From Planctomycetaceae bacterium (GTDB lineage Bacteria; Planctomycetota; Planctomycetia; Planctomycetales; Planctomycetaceae), in contig JAGQPX010000160.1 in NCBI GenBank assembly GCA_020426505.1, positions 1 through 52,420 on the forward strand: a stretch of 52,420 nt of DNA. The letters are read 5' to 3'. Numbering within the stretch: the first letter of the stretch is position 1; every line of letters begins with the position of its first letter. The position numbers and the translations under genes are program-made. Below, piece by piece: positions 17,014 to 27,743 of this stretch. The notes under the pieces are model-generated. The model ran no database searches. It saw nothing but the letters and a program-made list of their open reading frames with translations, and was not told where the DNA came from.

Positions 17014-18762
17014 TTACTCACCATTTTGTAGTGGAATCGTGACGTCGATCCGAGTCCCGGAGCCCGGATTTGATGTGAGTGTGAATCGACCGCCGAGCAG
17101 TTCGGCCCGTTCCTGCATCCCAAGCAGGCCCAACCGTGAGTTGTCGCGCTGCTGTGGGTCGAACCCAATGCCGTGGTCTTCGAGCGACACTTTCAATTGG
17201 TTCGCATTAACGGCGACCGTGACGGAGGCTTTTCGCGTATCTGCATGCTTGACGATGTTCGTCAGGCCCTCCTGCAGGATTCGGTACACATTTTCTCCAA
17301 CCTTCGGAGTCACCAGTTCCTCATCAAAGGCGAGGTGAGTATTTACGGTCATTTCGTTCCGCTGGCTAATCTCTGTGGTCAGGCTCTCCACGGCATCGTG
17401 AAGTCCCAAGTCATCAAGGACTGCCGGGCGGACCCGCGAAGCGACCTTGTGGATGGACTGCAACAAATGATCCGTCTCCTCAATGGCTCGTTCCAAGAGG
17501 AACTGACGTTTTTCCGCATCCGATTGACGTGCGGCAGATCGGAGATCCAGACTGACGGCCGTGACCTGTTGACCCAGGTCGTCATGCAGTTCTCGGGAGA
17601 TATTTCGTCGCTCCTCTTCCTGCGTCATCAAGAGTTGATCGGAGAGGGTCCGCAGCCGAGCCTCGGAGTCGATGATTGAGTCAGCCTGCATTCTGCGGAT
17701 TGCCGCGGAACGTGCCCAGAACCACCCGATGATGGCCAGCAAAGTGACCGCCCCCAGATAGATCCACATCAGCTGCTTCAGAAGCTTTTTCGAAGCGGCG
17801 AACTCCAGTTCACGCGGAACGTACGAAACGAGAATGAGCGGTGCGGAGTCCTCGCTTTTCGTCGAGACGTCACTGCCGGGAGGAGAAAGTGATTCCGAGA
17901 AGGCGACTCGCCGGAATGTGAACAGTCCGGATGGCGTCGTGAATTGCCCGTAGGCGTTCTCGCCGATCTGTTGCCAGGCGGAGGGGAAGTGCTTCGAGAA
18001 CGTCTCGGTATGTCCGAGCAGCCATCCCCACGCATCGTCGGCGTTACGGCCATGAATGTAGTGACCGGACGAATTCACCAGGAGTGTGACCCCGGGCAGT
18101 GACAGGTCATTGAGTCTCCGGAGAAGGTGATTGCCGGCGTAGTTCAATGCCAACAATCCACGAGTGCTGCCCACGCTGTCAACGACTGGCGTGAGAAACC
18201 GAAGCACCGGCTCAAGCGGACGTTCAATCTGATCATGCTCGACGTTCAGATCGAACTCTGAAACAAACACCTCTCCCGTTTGAAGTTTAAGCGCCGCTCG
18301 GTAGTAGTAGCGATCATCCTTCGCCTGCAACTGGTCATGGGGCACGATCTCCGCCTGCCCGCCTCGAAAGTTCACTCGAATGACTTCATTCCCCTGTGTG
18401 TCGAGAAACCGAATCTGATCGTAGACGGACCTTCTGGTGCCGAAACGAACGTACTCCTGCTCCAACTCACGTCGCGTCTCCGGGTGGCCAGAGAGAAAGT
18501 CTTGCAGAGTTTTCTGTTCCGCCAGATACAAGACGTCTGATCGGACGGTTTCGATGGCACTATTCAGGAAGTCGTATTCCTCATCGATGCGTTGAGTCCC
18601 CTGTTGGCTTAATAGCGAGGCCTCGTGGTGCGTCTCCTGCAGGTAAACGATCCACACAACTCCGCCGAGCAGCAAACCAGCGACGGCAATCAGCGTGACC
18701 ATGCGCGCCAACACGGCACCAGAAATCGGCGACAATCGATGGGAGTCAGAGGAAGCGTTCAA
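17014..18762 (-). CDS. NarX-type membrane sensor histidine kinase
   Basis: About 582 residues. A first transmembrane helix (MVTLIAVAGLLLGGVVWIVY, ~21-40) and a second (LMWIYLGAVTLLAIIGWFWA, ~330-350) enclose a periplasmic Cache-like sensor region of ~285 residues, with an IRFLDTQGNEVIRVNF strand and a YYRAALKLQTGEVFVSEFDL segment. The HisKA_3 dimer domain carries the phospho-acceptor His393 in ISRELHDDLGQQ. The HATPase domain shows ENVYRILQEGLTNIVKHA (N-box), DHGIGFD and GLLGMQERAELLGG. The start at 18762 is TTG without a good ribosome site; ATG 18702, right at the first helix, is the alternative. The signal sensed is unknown. Confidence 0.92.
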   Translation of the reverse strand: MNASSDSHRLSPISGAVLARMVTLIAVAGLLLGGVVWIVYLQETHHEASLLSQQGTQRIDEEYDFLNSAIETVRSDVLYLAEQKTLQDFLSGHPETRRELEQEYVRFGTRRSVYDQIRFLDTQGNEVIRVNFRGGQAEIVPHDQLQAKDDRYYYRAALKLQTGEVFVSEFDLNVEHDQIERPLEPVLRFLTPVVDSVGSTRGLLALNYAGNHLLRRLNDLSLPGVTLLVNSSGHYIHGRNADDAWGWLLGHTETFSKHFPSAWQQIGENAYGQFTTPSGLFTFRRVAFSESLSPPGSDVSTKSEDSAPLILVSYVPRELEFAASKKLLKQLMWIYLGAVTLLAIIGWFWARSAAIRRMQADSIIDSEARLRTLSDQLLMTQEEERRNISRELHDDLGQQVTAVSLDLRSAARQSDAEKRQFLLERAIEETDHLLQSIHKVASRVRPAVLDDLGLHDAVESLTTEISQRNEMTVNTHLAFDEELVTPKVGENVYRILQEGLTNIVKHADTRKASVTVAVNANQLKVSLEDHGIGFDPQQRDNSRLGLLGMQERAELLGGRFTLTSNPGSGTRIDVTIPLQNGE

Positions 18763-18900
18763 GGGAGAGTCGGCAGCGTGAGTGATGAAGTCGGCTGCCG
18801 CAGGACCGGCGACCGGATCGACTGTCAGTATAACACGCCAGTGAGGGCGAAGGAGCTTTCCGACGCTGGCCTGCGAATCTGTTTCATACGTGTCGACGGA

Positions 18901-21900
18901 TCACTCTGCCGACTTTGAGTAGTCGAACGTCGCCACCTGTTGCTTCAACAGCAGTTCGACCTTCTGTTTGTCCACATTTCCGCGAACCGTGTGATAGATG
19001 TGGTTCGTCTGTCGGTGTTTGTACAACAACAGTCCATTGCGGCGGTCATAACAGCGGAGGAGTCCGATGCGTGAGTTCTCATCAGAGAACTTGGTGATGT
19101 GATTGCCGATCAACAACGGGACATGCCGGGGTTGATCGAGTGGAATGCCTACGTCCACCAGGCGAATCCCCCAGAGATGACGGCCATCGGTGCGCGAGAG
19201 GGCGTGGACCCAGCCGTTCACGATCGGGAGTCGCGCCATGCCGTGAACCTGATGGATGCTGAACACATCGCTGTCATCGGAGAGTCGCGAGACCAGCAGG
19301 AATGATTGATCCGGGTGTGTGATCACCTCGACGGAAGAGATCTCTTCCGGGAGTTCGGCCTCGTGAACAGCGATGTCCTCACCGGACTGCCAATCGACGA
19401 CCGAGATGCGTCCGCGCGGATCGATCAGGGCAACGGCTCGATCGTCCATGCGGACCGGCCACAGGTCCGATGGGATCTCACGCGTCCATAACTGGTATCC
19501 TGATGACAGGTCGAACACACGCACGGTGACCGGAGTGTGCTGCTGTTCCAGCTTCTGCAGGCGCAACGACCGCCCCTCTGTTCGATGCGGCAGCGAGTGG
19601 CAGAGAGCCAGCGTTCCCTGCACGGCGACGATTGTCGAAATAACTTCCTGCGTTGATCGACCGTTGAGCACTTTCTCCGGCCAGTCCCAAACGTGGGTTG
19701 TGCTGCCGTCGATGGGGCTGAGGACCTCGACGCGGGGAGTGTCGCTGCGGAGCAGGACGAGTTGTTGATCATCACCCACACATTGCGCGCCGACGGGCAT
19801 CCGGAATCGCGTCCAGATCTCGGTGCCGTTCTGCGGGTCCAAGGCGATCAGACGATCACGATCCCAATGGCAGAGATACGATTCCGTCGCCGGACCGACC
19901 TGCAAATAAGGTCGACCAAACAGATCGAACAGTCCTGTCTGCGAATCATCCCACAGCGGGACCGGCGTTCGGCTCACGTCATCGAGATCGCGCGTGTTCG
20001 TCAGGCTTTCTTCGACAAGGGCAGCATCTTCGCCCTCCGGCGGCCAAATGGCCGAGCGAGGTAACTCGCCGCTTGCCTCTTTCAGGCGGAAACCGAACAA
20101 CTCGTTTCCGACTCTCAGGCATAAATGTGATCCGTTGGCCCAGGCATGTTGTAACTCTGTGACCATCCGCGGGCTCGTTCCTGCCGGGGGAAGATCGATA
20201 ATGACCGGATCCTCTTGATCGGCTCGATACAGGAACACATGATGCCCCGGTCGATCGACCTGGACGGTCACCCACTCCCAGGGACTCTTCCCGGTGACCG
20301 TCATTGGGACGGTTCGTACATGCAACATGTCCATGATCGAGTCATCGGGCGACTCGGATTCCGTGATGACTGGTTTATCGAGTCGCCATCTCTGCATGCC
20401 GTATCGTGTTCCTGCGGCATCATCAGCCGTGGGGGGCCGTACGTCTTCGACATTACCCGTCGGCGATTGGGGTGTGCGATTCGCCGCAAACAACATCGGG
20501 AATTGCGTTGTCAATCCGTCACGCAGTGCCGGTTCAGGCGCGACTGTCTCCCAGAAACGGCGTTGGAGCCATCGGTCGAAACGAACCGAGTGGTTCGTGT
20601 GTTTATTGGTGAGGTACATCTCGCCAAGCGGTTGCCGCAGGATGCGTGTGACAATTTGCTGCGTTTCCGGTCGGTCCCCCGACCAGACTGCCTTCGACAA
20701 TTCGCTGACAAGGTTGGCCGCACGTTCCTGAGGCGATCTCAGTTTCGGGATCAGATGGACTGCGATGCGAACAGCCGCATCGACCCCCGACAGCACTGGG
20801 ACAGTACCAGCAGCGTCGTTCCAGACTGGCTGCGCTGCCAACAGGATTAGATCGATCTCCTTACTCGGCAATGCGTCTGGACCAGATGATTCTCTCTGGG
20901 CGGGGTCCTGGGGAATCGACGCTGTGGCATTGTGGCCCTCTGACGTCGTTGACACGACTTCGACGTCGTCCAACGATTGTGAAACAACGACTCCATCTTC
21001 GACCGCGTAATTGCGAGGCTCCACGTATCGCAAACGTGGCGGGGGACCGTATGAGACGGCGAGTCCGCCGATTTCGATGGTTTCATCGTTGTCGACGTCG
21101 CGCTTGAGCTGAGTCACCTGTCCGTCGACGAGATTCACACTTTGCATTCCGCCCGACAATGTGGGGAAGACATACTCATCGCGATGGAGGATCCCGCGAC
21201 CGGCCGGACGCGAAATGGAACTCACCCACAACTCCTGACCATCGCCAATGCCGACCGCGATCACCGTGTCATTGCCAAGGATCAGCAGCCGATCGTCAAT
21301 GGGTCCCGCAATCATCAGGCCGTCGCCACGTTGCCGCGTCCACAATCGAGTGCCGGTCTTTGTGTCGTAAGCGGACAGTCGATCGGAGTCCGGCGAGGCC
21401 ATGATGACCCGATCATCAGTGACATGCAGAAAGGGATCTCGCCAGGCATTGCGAATCGGCAAACGCAGTCGGGCGATGACGTCGCGTTGACTCCGATCGG
21501 CGTATTCCCGGCGGACCGGCTCGACAATGTCGTCTCGCGCATAGCGGACTGACCAGGTCAAACGGCGTGTGAGCAAGTCGACACACGCGAGTGACCCGGC
21601 AGTGGTGGTGCAATAGGCCCTCCCCTGATGGACGGTGACACGTCCTGCCGATGCATGCCGTGAGAGGTCCTCTTCAAAGCTGCGCAAAACTTGGCCAAGC
21701 GGAACGGACCACTCTAATTGCCCCGACGTGAGGTCAATCGCCAGCAGAGACAGGGTGCCTTCATACTGGCCAAGGACTAACCCCATCGTCCCGATTGGCT
21801 GAGGTGTTGTGAGAAAGTACACATCAAACAAATTCGGATCGGGAGCCAACAGTTGCTGACCTTGTGCGATCTGCGGGGGAGTGATGGCATTCATGCCAGC

Positions 21901-22989
21901 CGACCACATCAGGCGACCATCGATCACGGAAAACGCGGTCAGTGTATTCCCGACCACATACTCCTCCGTATCCCGGTCGTAATGGGAACAATCGGCGATT
22001 GTGAACAGTCGCGAACCGTCGGTCGACATCTGATCGAGGAGGGGTGACCGGATCAGTCTTTCCAGGAAATAGATCGTTGACCGCGTATGTGATGCAGAAT
22101 TCTGTGGGTCCTCGACGGGCGCCCGGTGACCAAACAGTGAGTTGACCTGGACGTGCCAGAGGACGTCGCCATTCGATGCGTCGATCGCCATCAGCTGTTC
22201 CAGTTGCCTGACGAACACGCGTCCGTCATGAACGACGGGAGTCGACGAAAGCAAAGGCATGACGGACTGGGCTTCCAACTCGGCGAGTGTCTTTTTGATT
22301 CCCTGACCAACCGGCGTCACTTGTGGCGTAGCGACCTTCCACAGCGATTGGGATTTCCAGTCACCATCAAATCGACCGGCGATCTGAGATGTCGCATCAG
22401 CTGCTTTCGATTGAATTCTCGACAAGAGTTGAAGCACCGAGTCGCGCACATCCCGGTCAACGAGCGTACCGTTGAGGTGGCGAGACCATCCGGCAGCGAC
22501 CTCTGGTTCGCCGCGATCAAGAGCCAAACGCGTCAGCGACAAACAGGCTTGCTGACTCGCTTGCGTCTGACGGTATCGCTGGACGACGCGCTGCAAGGCG
22601 GACTCGTATCCTGTTTGGATGGCGACTGCCAGCTCCGCGGCGGCGGGTTGTCCATACAATCGTTCGTAGGTTTCGAGTTCCGCCGGAGATCTTTGATGCA
22701 ACAGGTCGTCCGCGACATCCCATGCGCTGCGGTAAACGTCATCCTCCAGAACGAGAGTGTCGGTTGCAGCGTCGAGCATATTCTGAATGTGTGACAGAGC
22801 CGCAGCGAGTTCGCCTTGTTCCAGCGAAGTCCTCGCCAATTGCAGCGACTGCTCGGCGGCCCGATTTCGTTCCAGAGACAGGGACCCGGAGTAATCCCCT
22901 TGCGGCTGTGCGTTTGACGTGCCTCCGCTCAGGATCATTCCCAGGAGGAACAACAGGAGTTGTCGCGTCTTGTGACGGAAGGGGCACAT
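18901..22989 (-). CDS. Large exported PQQ-like beta-propeller protein
   Basis: A 1362-residue exported protein. ATG 22989 gives a clean signal peptide (KTRQLLLFLLGMILSGGTSNAQ); the frame runs to 23076 without a better start. Residues ~40-190 are helical and TPR-like. They are followed by two groups of PQQ/WD-like propeller repeats, with units such as MAIDASNGDVLWHVQV, LLAIDLTSGQLEWSVPLG, ACVDLLTRRLTWSVRY and LIALDPQNGTEIWTRFRMP. A less ordered linker (~640-860) separates the groups. In such proteins the propellers often act as scaffolds, not PQQ enzymes; catalytic quinoprotein residues were not identified. It is divergent from glnD, with no clear partner gene. Confidence 0.8.
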   Translation of the reverse strand: MCPFRHKTRQLLLFLLGMILSGGTSNAQPQGDYSGSLSLERNRAAEQSLQLARTSLEQGELAAALSHIQNMLDAATDTLVLEDDVYRSAWDVADDLLHQRSPAELETYERLYGQPAAAELAVAIQTGYESALQRVVQRYRQTQASQQACLSLTRLALDRGEPEVAAGWSRHLNGTLVDRDVRDSVLQLLSRIQSKAADATSQIAGRFDGDWKSQSLWKVATPQVTPVGQGIKKTLAELEAQSVMPLLSSTPVVHDGRVFVRQLEQLMAIDASNGDVLWHVQVNSLFGHRAPVEDPQNSASHTRSTIYFLERLIRSPLLDQMSTDGSRLFTIADCSHYDRDTEEYVVGNTLTAFSVIDGRLMWSAGMNAITPPQIAQGQQLLAPDPNLFDVYFLTTPQPIGTMGLVLGQYEGTLSLLAIDLTSGQLEWSVPLGQVLRSFEEDLSRHASAGRVTVHQGRAYCTTTAGSLACVDLLTRRLTWSVRYARDDIVEPVRREYADRSQRDVIARLRLPIRNAWRDPFLHVTDDRVIMASPDSDRLSAYDTKTGTRLWTRQRGDGLMIAGPIDDRLLILGNDTVIAVGIGDGQELWVSSISRPAGRGILHRDEYVFPTLSGGMQSVNLVDGQVTQLKRDVDNDETIEIGGLAVSYGPPPRLRYVEPRNYAVEDGVVVSQSLDDVEVVSTTSEGHNATASIPQDPAQRESSGPDALPSKEIDLILLAAQPVWNDAAGTVPVLSGVDAAVRIAVHLIPKLRSPQERAANLVSELSKAVWSGDRPETQQIVTRILRQPLGEMYLTNKHTNHSVRFDRWLQRRFWETVAPEPALRDGLTTQFPMLFAANRTPQSPTGNVEDVRPPTADDAAGTRYGMQRWRLDKPVITESESPDDSIMDMLHVRTVPMTVTGKSPWEWVTVQVDRPGHHVFLYRADQEDPVIIDLPPAGTSPRMVTELQHAWANGSHLCLRVGNELFGFRLKEASGELPRSAIWPPEGEDAALVEESLTNTRDLDDVSRTPVPLWDDSQTGLFDLFGRPYLQVGPATESYLCHWDRDRLIALDPQNGTEIWTRFRMPVGAQCVGDDQQLVLLRSDTPRVEVLSPIDGSTTHVWDWPEKVLNGRSTQEVISTIVAVQGTLALCHSLPHRTEGRSLRLQKLEQQHTPVTVRVFDLSSGYQLWTREIPSDLWPVRMDDRAVALIDPRGRISVVDWQSGEDIAVHEAELPEEISSVEVITHPDQSFLLVSRLSDDSDVFSIHQVHGMARLPIVNGWVHALSRTDGRHLWGIRLVDVGIPLDQPRHVPLLIGNHITKFSDENSRIGLLRCYDRRNGLLLYKHRQTNHIYHTVRGNVDKQKVELLLKQQVATFDYSKSAE

Positions 22990-23228
22990 TTCGTGGTCAA
23001 TCGTCGGAATTCCCGGGAGGCCATGCGGGTGAAGAACGCGAACATGGCTTGCCTCTGGACCGATTATCGAATCCATTGTAGCACTCGGACCTGCTAAGAT
23101 GCCTCCTCGTCTCGGCCTCTGGAAGATTTCCGGAGGGGGCGGCGTCCTGTCGAATTACTCCAATTCTGAGTCTCGGTTTCATGAGCATTGCTGCTTAGGT
23201 CACTTCACCCGCTCAGGACATTGCTGTG

Positions 23229-25853
23229 ATGCGAGGACGTGTTCATGAGATTCGCACAGAGGCACGTCGGCGATTCGAGGCTGGCATGGGAAGTGTCCCG
23301 GTCGCCTGTTTTCTCTCTGAGTCGTTCGACAAACTCCTGTGCGACCTGATGGAGCGTGCCATTGAGGATTGGTCACCCGAACAGCAGCACGAGGCACGGA
23401 ACCTCGGATCGATCATCGCTGTCGGGGGAACTGGTCGCGGCGAGATGGCTCCCTATTCAGATATCGACCTGCTGTTCCTGGATCGAGGCGGCACGAATTC
23501 GACGTTCCGCGAGGCTGTCACACGCATGACCCGGAGTTGTTGGGACACGGGGATCGAACTCGGTCACAGTGTGAGGACGATTCGCGAATGCGTCTCGCTG
23601 GCCAAACAGGATGGGCAAATCGCGACAACCATGATTGAAGCCCGCCATCTCTGGGGGCCGGACGATCTCACCGCAAAGCTGAAGCACACATTTCGGGCGC
23701 GTGTCGTGAAATCGAGAATGCGGGCCTTCATCGACGGCTGCATCGCAGCGCGGACCGAGGAATGGGGTGAGTCGCGACCGACGGCGTTGGAACTGACGCC
23801 CGATGTGAAGAAGTCGCTCGGAGGGCTTCGCGATCTGCATCTCATTCGCTGGATCACTTTTGCCGTCTGCGGGCACCCCGATCTGGAGTCCTTGCGATTG
23901 CATGGTCTGCTCCCGCAAGAGGACGTGAGACGCTTGCGGGTTGCGCGCGAGTATCTGACACGCATCCGTCTGAATCTGCATTTCGCAGCGGGTCGCGCTC
24001 AGGACGTCCTCACGCGCGAGGACCAGTTGCGGCTGGCGGAGGAGGATGGGTACGAGGCTTCGATTGCTCAGCGGCCTGTCGAGCAGTTCATGAGGCATCA
24101 TTTCGAGCAGAGTTCAGCGATTGCGGAGATCACCCGCCGTTTCTTGAACCTCCAGCAGCGTCGACACGTCCTCCAGCGGGCAGTCGCTTCCTTCGGAACG
24201 CATCGCTCGGACGGTTATCTGCTCATTCGCCCGCATGAGATCGAAGTGGCTCCGCGAAATCTCAGCAAAGTGACGAACTCGATCGAGTCGATGTTGCGGC
24301 TCTTCAAATCGGCAGTCCTGTATGGACTTCCACTGTCGGCGGGGGTGATCGAGGCACTCAAGGAAGCCGTGCCTGACGAAGAGGGACCGCTGAGTACAAT
24401 CGAAGCGACATTGTTTCGGGACATCCTGAGTTCGACCTCGACGCTCGGTCCGATTCTGCGGCAGATGTTCGATTGTCGATTGCTGGATCACGTCATTCCG
24501 CAAGTCTCACATATCCGGTGTCTGCTTCAGTTCAATCAGTATCACAGTTATACGGTCGACGAGCACACGCTGCTGGCGATGGAGACGATTACGAGTTTTG
24601 AGGCGGATGAGAGCCCGGTGGGGTCGGCCTATCAAGCAACCCAACGCAAGGACGTGCTCCATCTGGCCATGCTGCTGCACGACATCGGCAAAGGATTCGA
24701 GGAGGACCACTGCGAAGTGGGCCGACGAATAGCTGAAGAGGTCGCGCCCCGCCTCGGATTCTCGGAAAACCGCACGGCGCAGATCATGTTGCTCGTCAAG
24801 CGGCACCTGGAAATGGCGGACCTCGCGCTCCGTAAGGATTTTACTGAAGAGAAGCTACTCGTGGAGTTCGTCCGTGCGGTCGGGTCGCAGGAAACACTGA
24901 GGATGCTCTACGTGCTGACCGTCGCCGACATTACGGCTGTTGGTCCTGGGGTCTTCACCAAATGGAAGTCCGACCTGCTGGCTGACCTGTTCGACCGGGC
25001 CATGTTGTTGTTGAGTGGCAAACACTACAGCTATTTGGAAGAGTCACGGTTGCAGGAAGTCAAACGCCATGTGGCGAATGCGATTGACCCCATGGATTCG
25101 CACCAGGACGATGCGAGCTGGCAGCGATGGATCGAGAAGCAGTTGTCCGGCTTTTCCGCCTATTATCTCACCTGCACTCCCCCGCATCGCATCGCGTCCG
25201 ATCTGGACGTCATCCAGCATCTCAAACCGGATGAGTGCCGTGTGCATGGCGTCTACGACAAGGCGACAAAAACCGTCGACTATCGCGTCATCATGCACGA
25301 TACGCCCGCAAGTGATTGTTTCCAGCGGATCACGGGTGTGTTGGCTTCGATGCGAATGGAGATTTTTTCAGCCGACATCAACACCACCACCGACGGCGTG
25401 GTCGTCGACAATTTCCGGGTGATCGACCGCGACTTCTCGGGAGAGGTCCCGGCTCATCGCATTCACGAGGTCGCAACGGCCATTCAGAATGTCCTGCACG
25501 ATGAGCATTATCCCGAGCCTGTGTTTCGTCGCAACCGACGTTACGACCCGACCGCACAAAAGGGGCCGGTTGCTGATTTGCCGTTACGCGTGGAAACGGA
25601 CAAGACGTCCTCCGCGAGCCGTACGATCGTGAACGTGTTCGCCTATGACCGTCCCGGGTTGCTGTACACAATCGCCCGAACACTTCACGACTTGGATCTC
25701 TCAGTCGTCCTGGCCAAGATCGACACACACTTCGATCAGGTCGTCGACGTCTTTTACGTCACCGATCTGAAAGGAGGGAAAGTCGAGGATGATCAGCGAC
25801 TGCTGACCATCCGTGCGACGCTTCACGCGCGACTGGAAGAGCATCGGGAGTAG
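23229..25853 (+). CDS. glnD: [Protein-PII] uridylyltransferase / uridylyl-removing enzyme
   Basis: GlnD senses glutamine and adds or removes UMP on P-II proteins; two P-II genes with the target Tyr51 lie at 39.0-39.7 kb. The N-terminal nucleotidyltransferase domain has GGTGRGEMAPYSDIDLLFL (residues ~66-84), with the catalytic Gly-rich turn and the two Asp. The P-II-UTase region follows (TPDVKKSLGGLRDLHLIRW). The HD hydrolase domain has YHSYTVDEHTLLAME and MLLHDIGKGFEEDH (~485). Two C-terminal ACT domains (~690-770 and ~800-874, the latter with FAYDRPGLLYTIARTLHDLD) bind glutamine. Length, 874 residues, is normal. The frame opens with GTG 23226 directly before ATG 23229, so the start is nearly certain. 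It is not linked to amtB-glnB in this genome. Confidence 0.95.
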   Translation: MRGRVHEIRTEARRRFEAGMGSVPVACFLSESFDKLLCDLMERAIEDWSPEQQHEARNLGSIIAVGGTGRGEMAPYSDIDLLFLDRGGTNSTFREAVTRMTRSCWDTGIELGHSVRTIRECVSLAKQDGQIATTMIEARHLWGPDDLTAKLKHTFRARVVKSRMRAFIDGCIAARTEEWGESRPTALELTPDVKKSLGGLRDLHLIRWITFAVCGHPDLESLRLHGLLPQEDVRRLRVAREYLTRIRLNLHFAAGRAQDVLTREDQLRLAEEDGYEASIAQRPVEQFMRHHFEQSSAIAEITRRFLNLQQRRHVLQRAVASFGTHRSDGYLLIRPHEIEVAPRNLSKVTNSIESMLRLFKSAVLYGLPLSAGVIEALKEAVPDEEGPLSTIEATLFRDILSSTSTLGPILRQMFDCRLLDHVIPQVSHIRCLLQFNQYHSYTVDEHTLLAMETITSFEADESPVGSAYQATQRKDVLHLAMLLHDIGKGFEEDHCEVGRRIAEEVAPRLGFSENRTAQIMLLVKRHLEMADLALRKDFTEEKLLVEFVRAVGSQETLRMLYVLTVADITAVGPGVFTKWKSDLLADLFDRAMLLLSGKHYSYLEESRLQEVKRHVANAIDPMDSHQDDASWQRWIEKQLSGFSAYYLTCTPPHRIASDLDVIQHLKPDECRVHGVYDKATKTVDYRVIMHDTPASDCFQRITGVLASMRMEIFSADINTTTDGVVVDNFRVIDRDFSGEVPAHRIHEVATAIQNVLHDEHYPEPVFRRNRRYDPTAQKGPVADLPLRVETDKTSSASRTIVNVFAYDRPGLLYTIARTLHDLDLSVVLAKIDTHFDQVVDVFYVTDLKGGKVEDDQRLLTIRATLHARLEEHRE

Positions 25854-25883
25854 TCGCGAGGATCACGGGATTGTTCGTCCCAA

Positions 25884-25916
25884 CAAAAAAACCTGCCATG
25901 TTTCCAGGGCAGGTTT
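25884..25916 (-). terminator. Intrinsic terminator between glnD and the DUF11 gene (stronger on minus)
   Basis: AAACCTGCC (25889-25897) and GGCAGGTTT (25908-25916) form a 9-bp stem with a 10-base loop. On the minus strand the hairpin is followed by a T run (complement of the A tract at 25884-25890), a classic terminator for the gene ending at 25971. On the plus strand only TTTGGATTT follows, so termination of glnD here would be weaker. Confidence 0.75.
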
Positions 25917-25970
25917 GGATTTGCGGGAATCCCCAGATCTCCAGGACGATGATTTCCTAATCTCGACGCC

Positions 25971-27743
25971 TCACAGAACGCGGCATTGGAACATGATCGT
26001 ACCGCCGGTCAGCCCCGGCAACGGCTCCGCAAGTTCGAACGTCACGATGACGCTCCCTTCCCCATTCGGCTCGACCGTGAACTCTCCCTTGCGATCCGAG
26101 TCGGTGGTGCCGTCGATGAATTCGAGGCGAGGCGTGAGATTATCCACAAGATTGATGCGGTACAGATTGCGGTCGCCGATGTTCTCGTAGTGAATCGTGA
26201 AGGTGACGACGTCACCCGGCTGAGCGGTCGGTTTGTCGACCAGTTTGATGATCTTGAGATCGCCCGGCTTACTCTGGTCTTCGACGCCGACATACTCCTC
26301 AACGGAGAAGCTGGCGATGACCTCCTGACCGCTTGCATCGCTGGCAACGATGACCGGGTTCAGGTCACGAGTCCATGTCGCGGCGAGTTGGACCTCCTCC
26401 GCGAGATAGGCTTCCTCGGTGCGATCAAGCTCGGCTCGATGGAGAAACAACCGGTCTTCAAAGGCGTTGATCAGTTTGATGTGTCGGGCGAGCCGCTCGA
26501 TCTGGTCCAGTTCATTCTGACTCAGCAGACGGTCCATGCCGCTGGCACGTGAGCGTGAATTGACGCCGATCGGTTGATCGTTCTGCAACTCAATTTCCGG
26601 TGTCAGCTTCGAGTGAAGGCCGACTGTCGCACGATGGTCGTAGGTACCGGCAGCACGATCGACCGCGAGACCGACTTCGGGCATACTCGCCGATCGTACG
26701 GCTGCAAACTGCGGTGCATAGATGCAGGCCCGACACGTGGGACGAATCTGACGGCGACCGGTGTCATCGGTGAACTCAGCGACCGTGTCTTCAGTCTCCA
26801 GTCCCTGTCGACCGAACTCATTGTGATAGACCTTGACGCCCCGATCACCACCGTCGCAGATGTATTCGTCCGGGTAGTAATCCGGTTCATACAATGGGAC
26901 GCAAACTTCAGTCGCCGGAGCGCCCGGCACGGGACAATGCGGTTGCTTGTGCGAGACAGTTTCCAGTGGCACGCGAGCAGAGGTCGGAAGAAACCGGATC
27001 TCGTACCCATTATCGGCCAACGTCTCGTGGGATGCGAACTGGTGACCATCCCTGTGAATGTCTGTTGATCGCGTCAGCACCGGAGAGTTTTCTCCGAAGA
27101 AGCTCGGATCGCTGCCGTGCTGGAGGTTCGGCGTGCGTCCACCGAGACGAATGATGGCCATCGGGCGTCCACGCAGGTCGGCTGCGTGGAGCAAGTTGTC
27201 TGTGACAGCGAGATCCGCCACGTGGATCGGCTCATCGGGATCCTTGGGGACGGCAATGCGAGGCTCTTCAAGATAGAGGACCTTGGTCACCAGACGATCC
27301 TGAAGGGCTGTCTCGATCTCCCCGATCGTGAAGTTGATCACGACGGGAAACTCATGCTCCTGACCCTGCGGCGGGTGCAACTGGTCGAAGAGTTCGATCG
27401 ACGGATAGAGTTCGACGCCCGGAAACTCGGGCATCCCGCTAATCTGCACGCGGTAGGTGTTTCCGACCACGAAACCGGCTTGCGAAGGCGAATGGGTGAG
27501 CGTCGCGTTCTCAGCACCGCCGCCGTAGTAGGTGACCAGTCCGATGCTGGGAAGCTCGATGCGGACCGGTTGGACGTACTCCGCACAAAGAGGGTTGATT
27601 GCCCCCGTCCACTGGCTCACGCGTCCGGGAATCCGATGGTCGAGGGGATAGTAGCGTTGCCCCGGATCATGAACCTGGGCAGAGACTCCCTGAGGGATCA
27701 TCACCAGCACAAGGGCGACGGCTAGGGCTGTGGAGCATCGCAT
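25971..27743 (-). CDS. Exported DUF11-domain protein, paralogue of the neighbouring lipoprotein
   Basis: About 590 residues. ATG 27743 starts a signal peptide (MRCSTALAVALVLVMIPQGVSAQ); the open frame extends to a TTG at 27791. Residues ~90-205 share a pattern with the upstream lipoprotein: YRVQISGMPEFPGVELYP, then VTKVLYLEEP, then RGRPMAIIRLGG. A central section has several Cys (CDGGDR, CRACIYAP). The C-terminal ~100 residues are a DUF11 (CARDB/PapD-like Ig-type) domain: IIKLVDKPTAQPGDVVTFTI and YENIGDRNLYRINLVDNLTP. DUF11 domains occur in envelope and surface proteins. It is probably in an operon with the lipoprotein gene (194-bp gap). Function unknown; envelope structure is inferred. Confidence 0.8.
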   Translation of the reverse strand: MRCSTALAVALVLVMIPQGVSAQVHDPGQRYYPLDHRIPGRVSQWTGAINPLCAEYVQPVRIELPSIGLVTYYGGGAENATLTHSPSQAGFVVGNTYRVQISGMPEFPGVELYPSIELFDQLHPPQGQEHEFPVVINFTIGEIETALQDRLVTKVLYLEEPRIAVPKDPDEPIHVADLAVTDNLLHAADLRGRPMAIIRLGGRTPNLQHGSDPSFFGENSPVLTRSTDIHRDGHQFASHETLADNGYEIRFLPTSARVPLETVSHKQPHCPVPGAPATEVCVPLYEPDYYPDEYICDGGDRGVKVYHNEFGRQGLETEDTVAEFTDDTGRRQIRPTCRACIYAPQFAAVRSASMPEVGLAVDRAAGTYDHRATVGLHSKLTPEIELQNDQPIGVNSRSRASGMDRLLSQNELDQIERLARHIKLINAFEDRLFLHRAELDRTEEAYLAEEVQLAATWTRDLNPVIVASDASGQEVIASFSVEEYVGVEDQSKPGDLKIIKLVDKPTAQPGDVVTFTIHYENIGDRNLYRINLVDNLTPRLEFIDGTTDSDRKGEFTVEPNGEGSVIVTFELAEPLPGLTGGTIMFQCRVL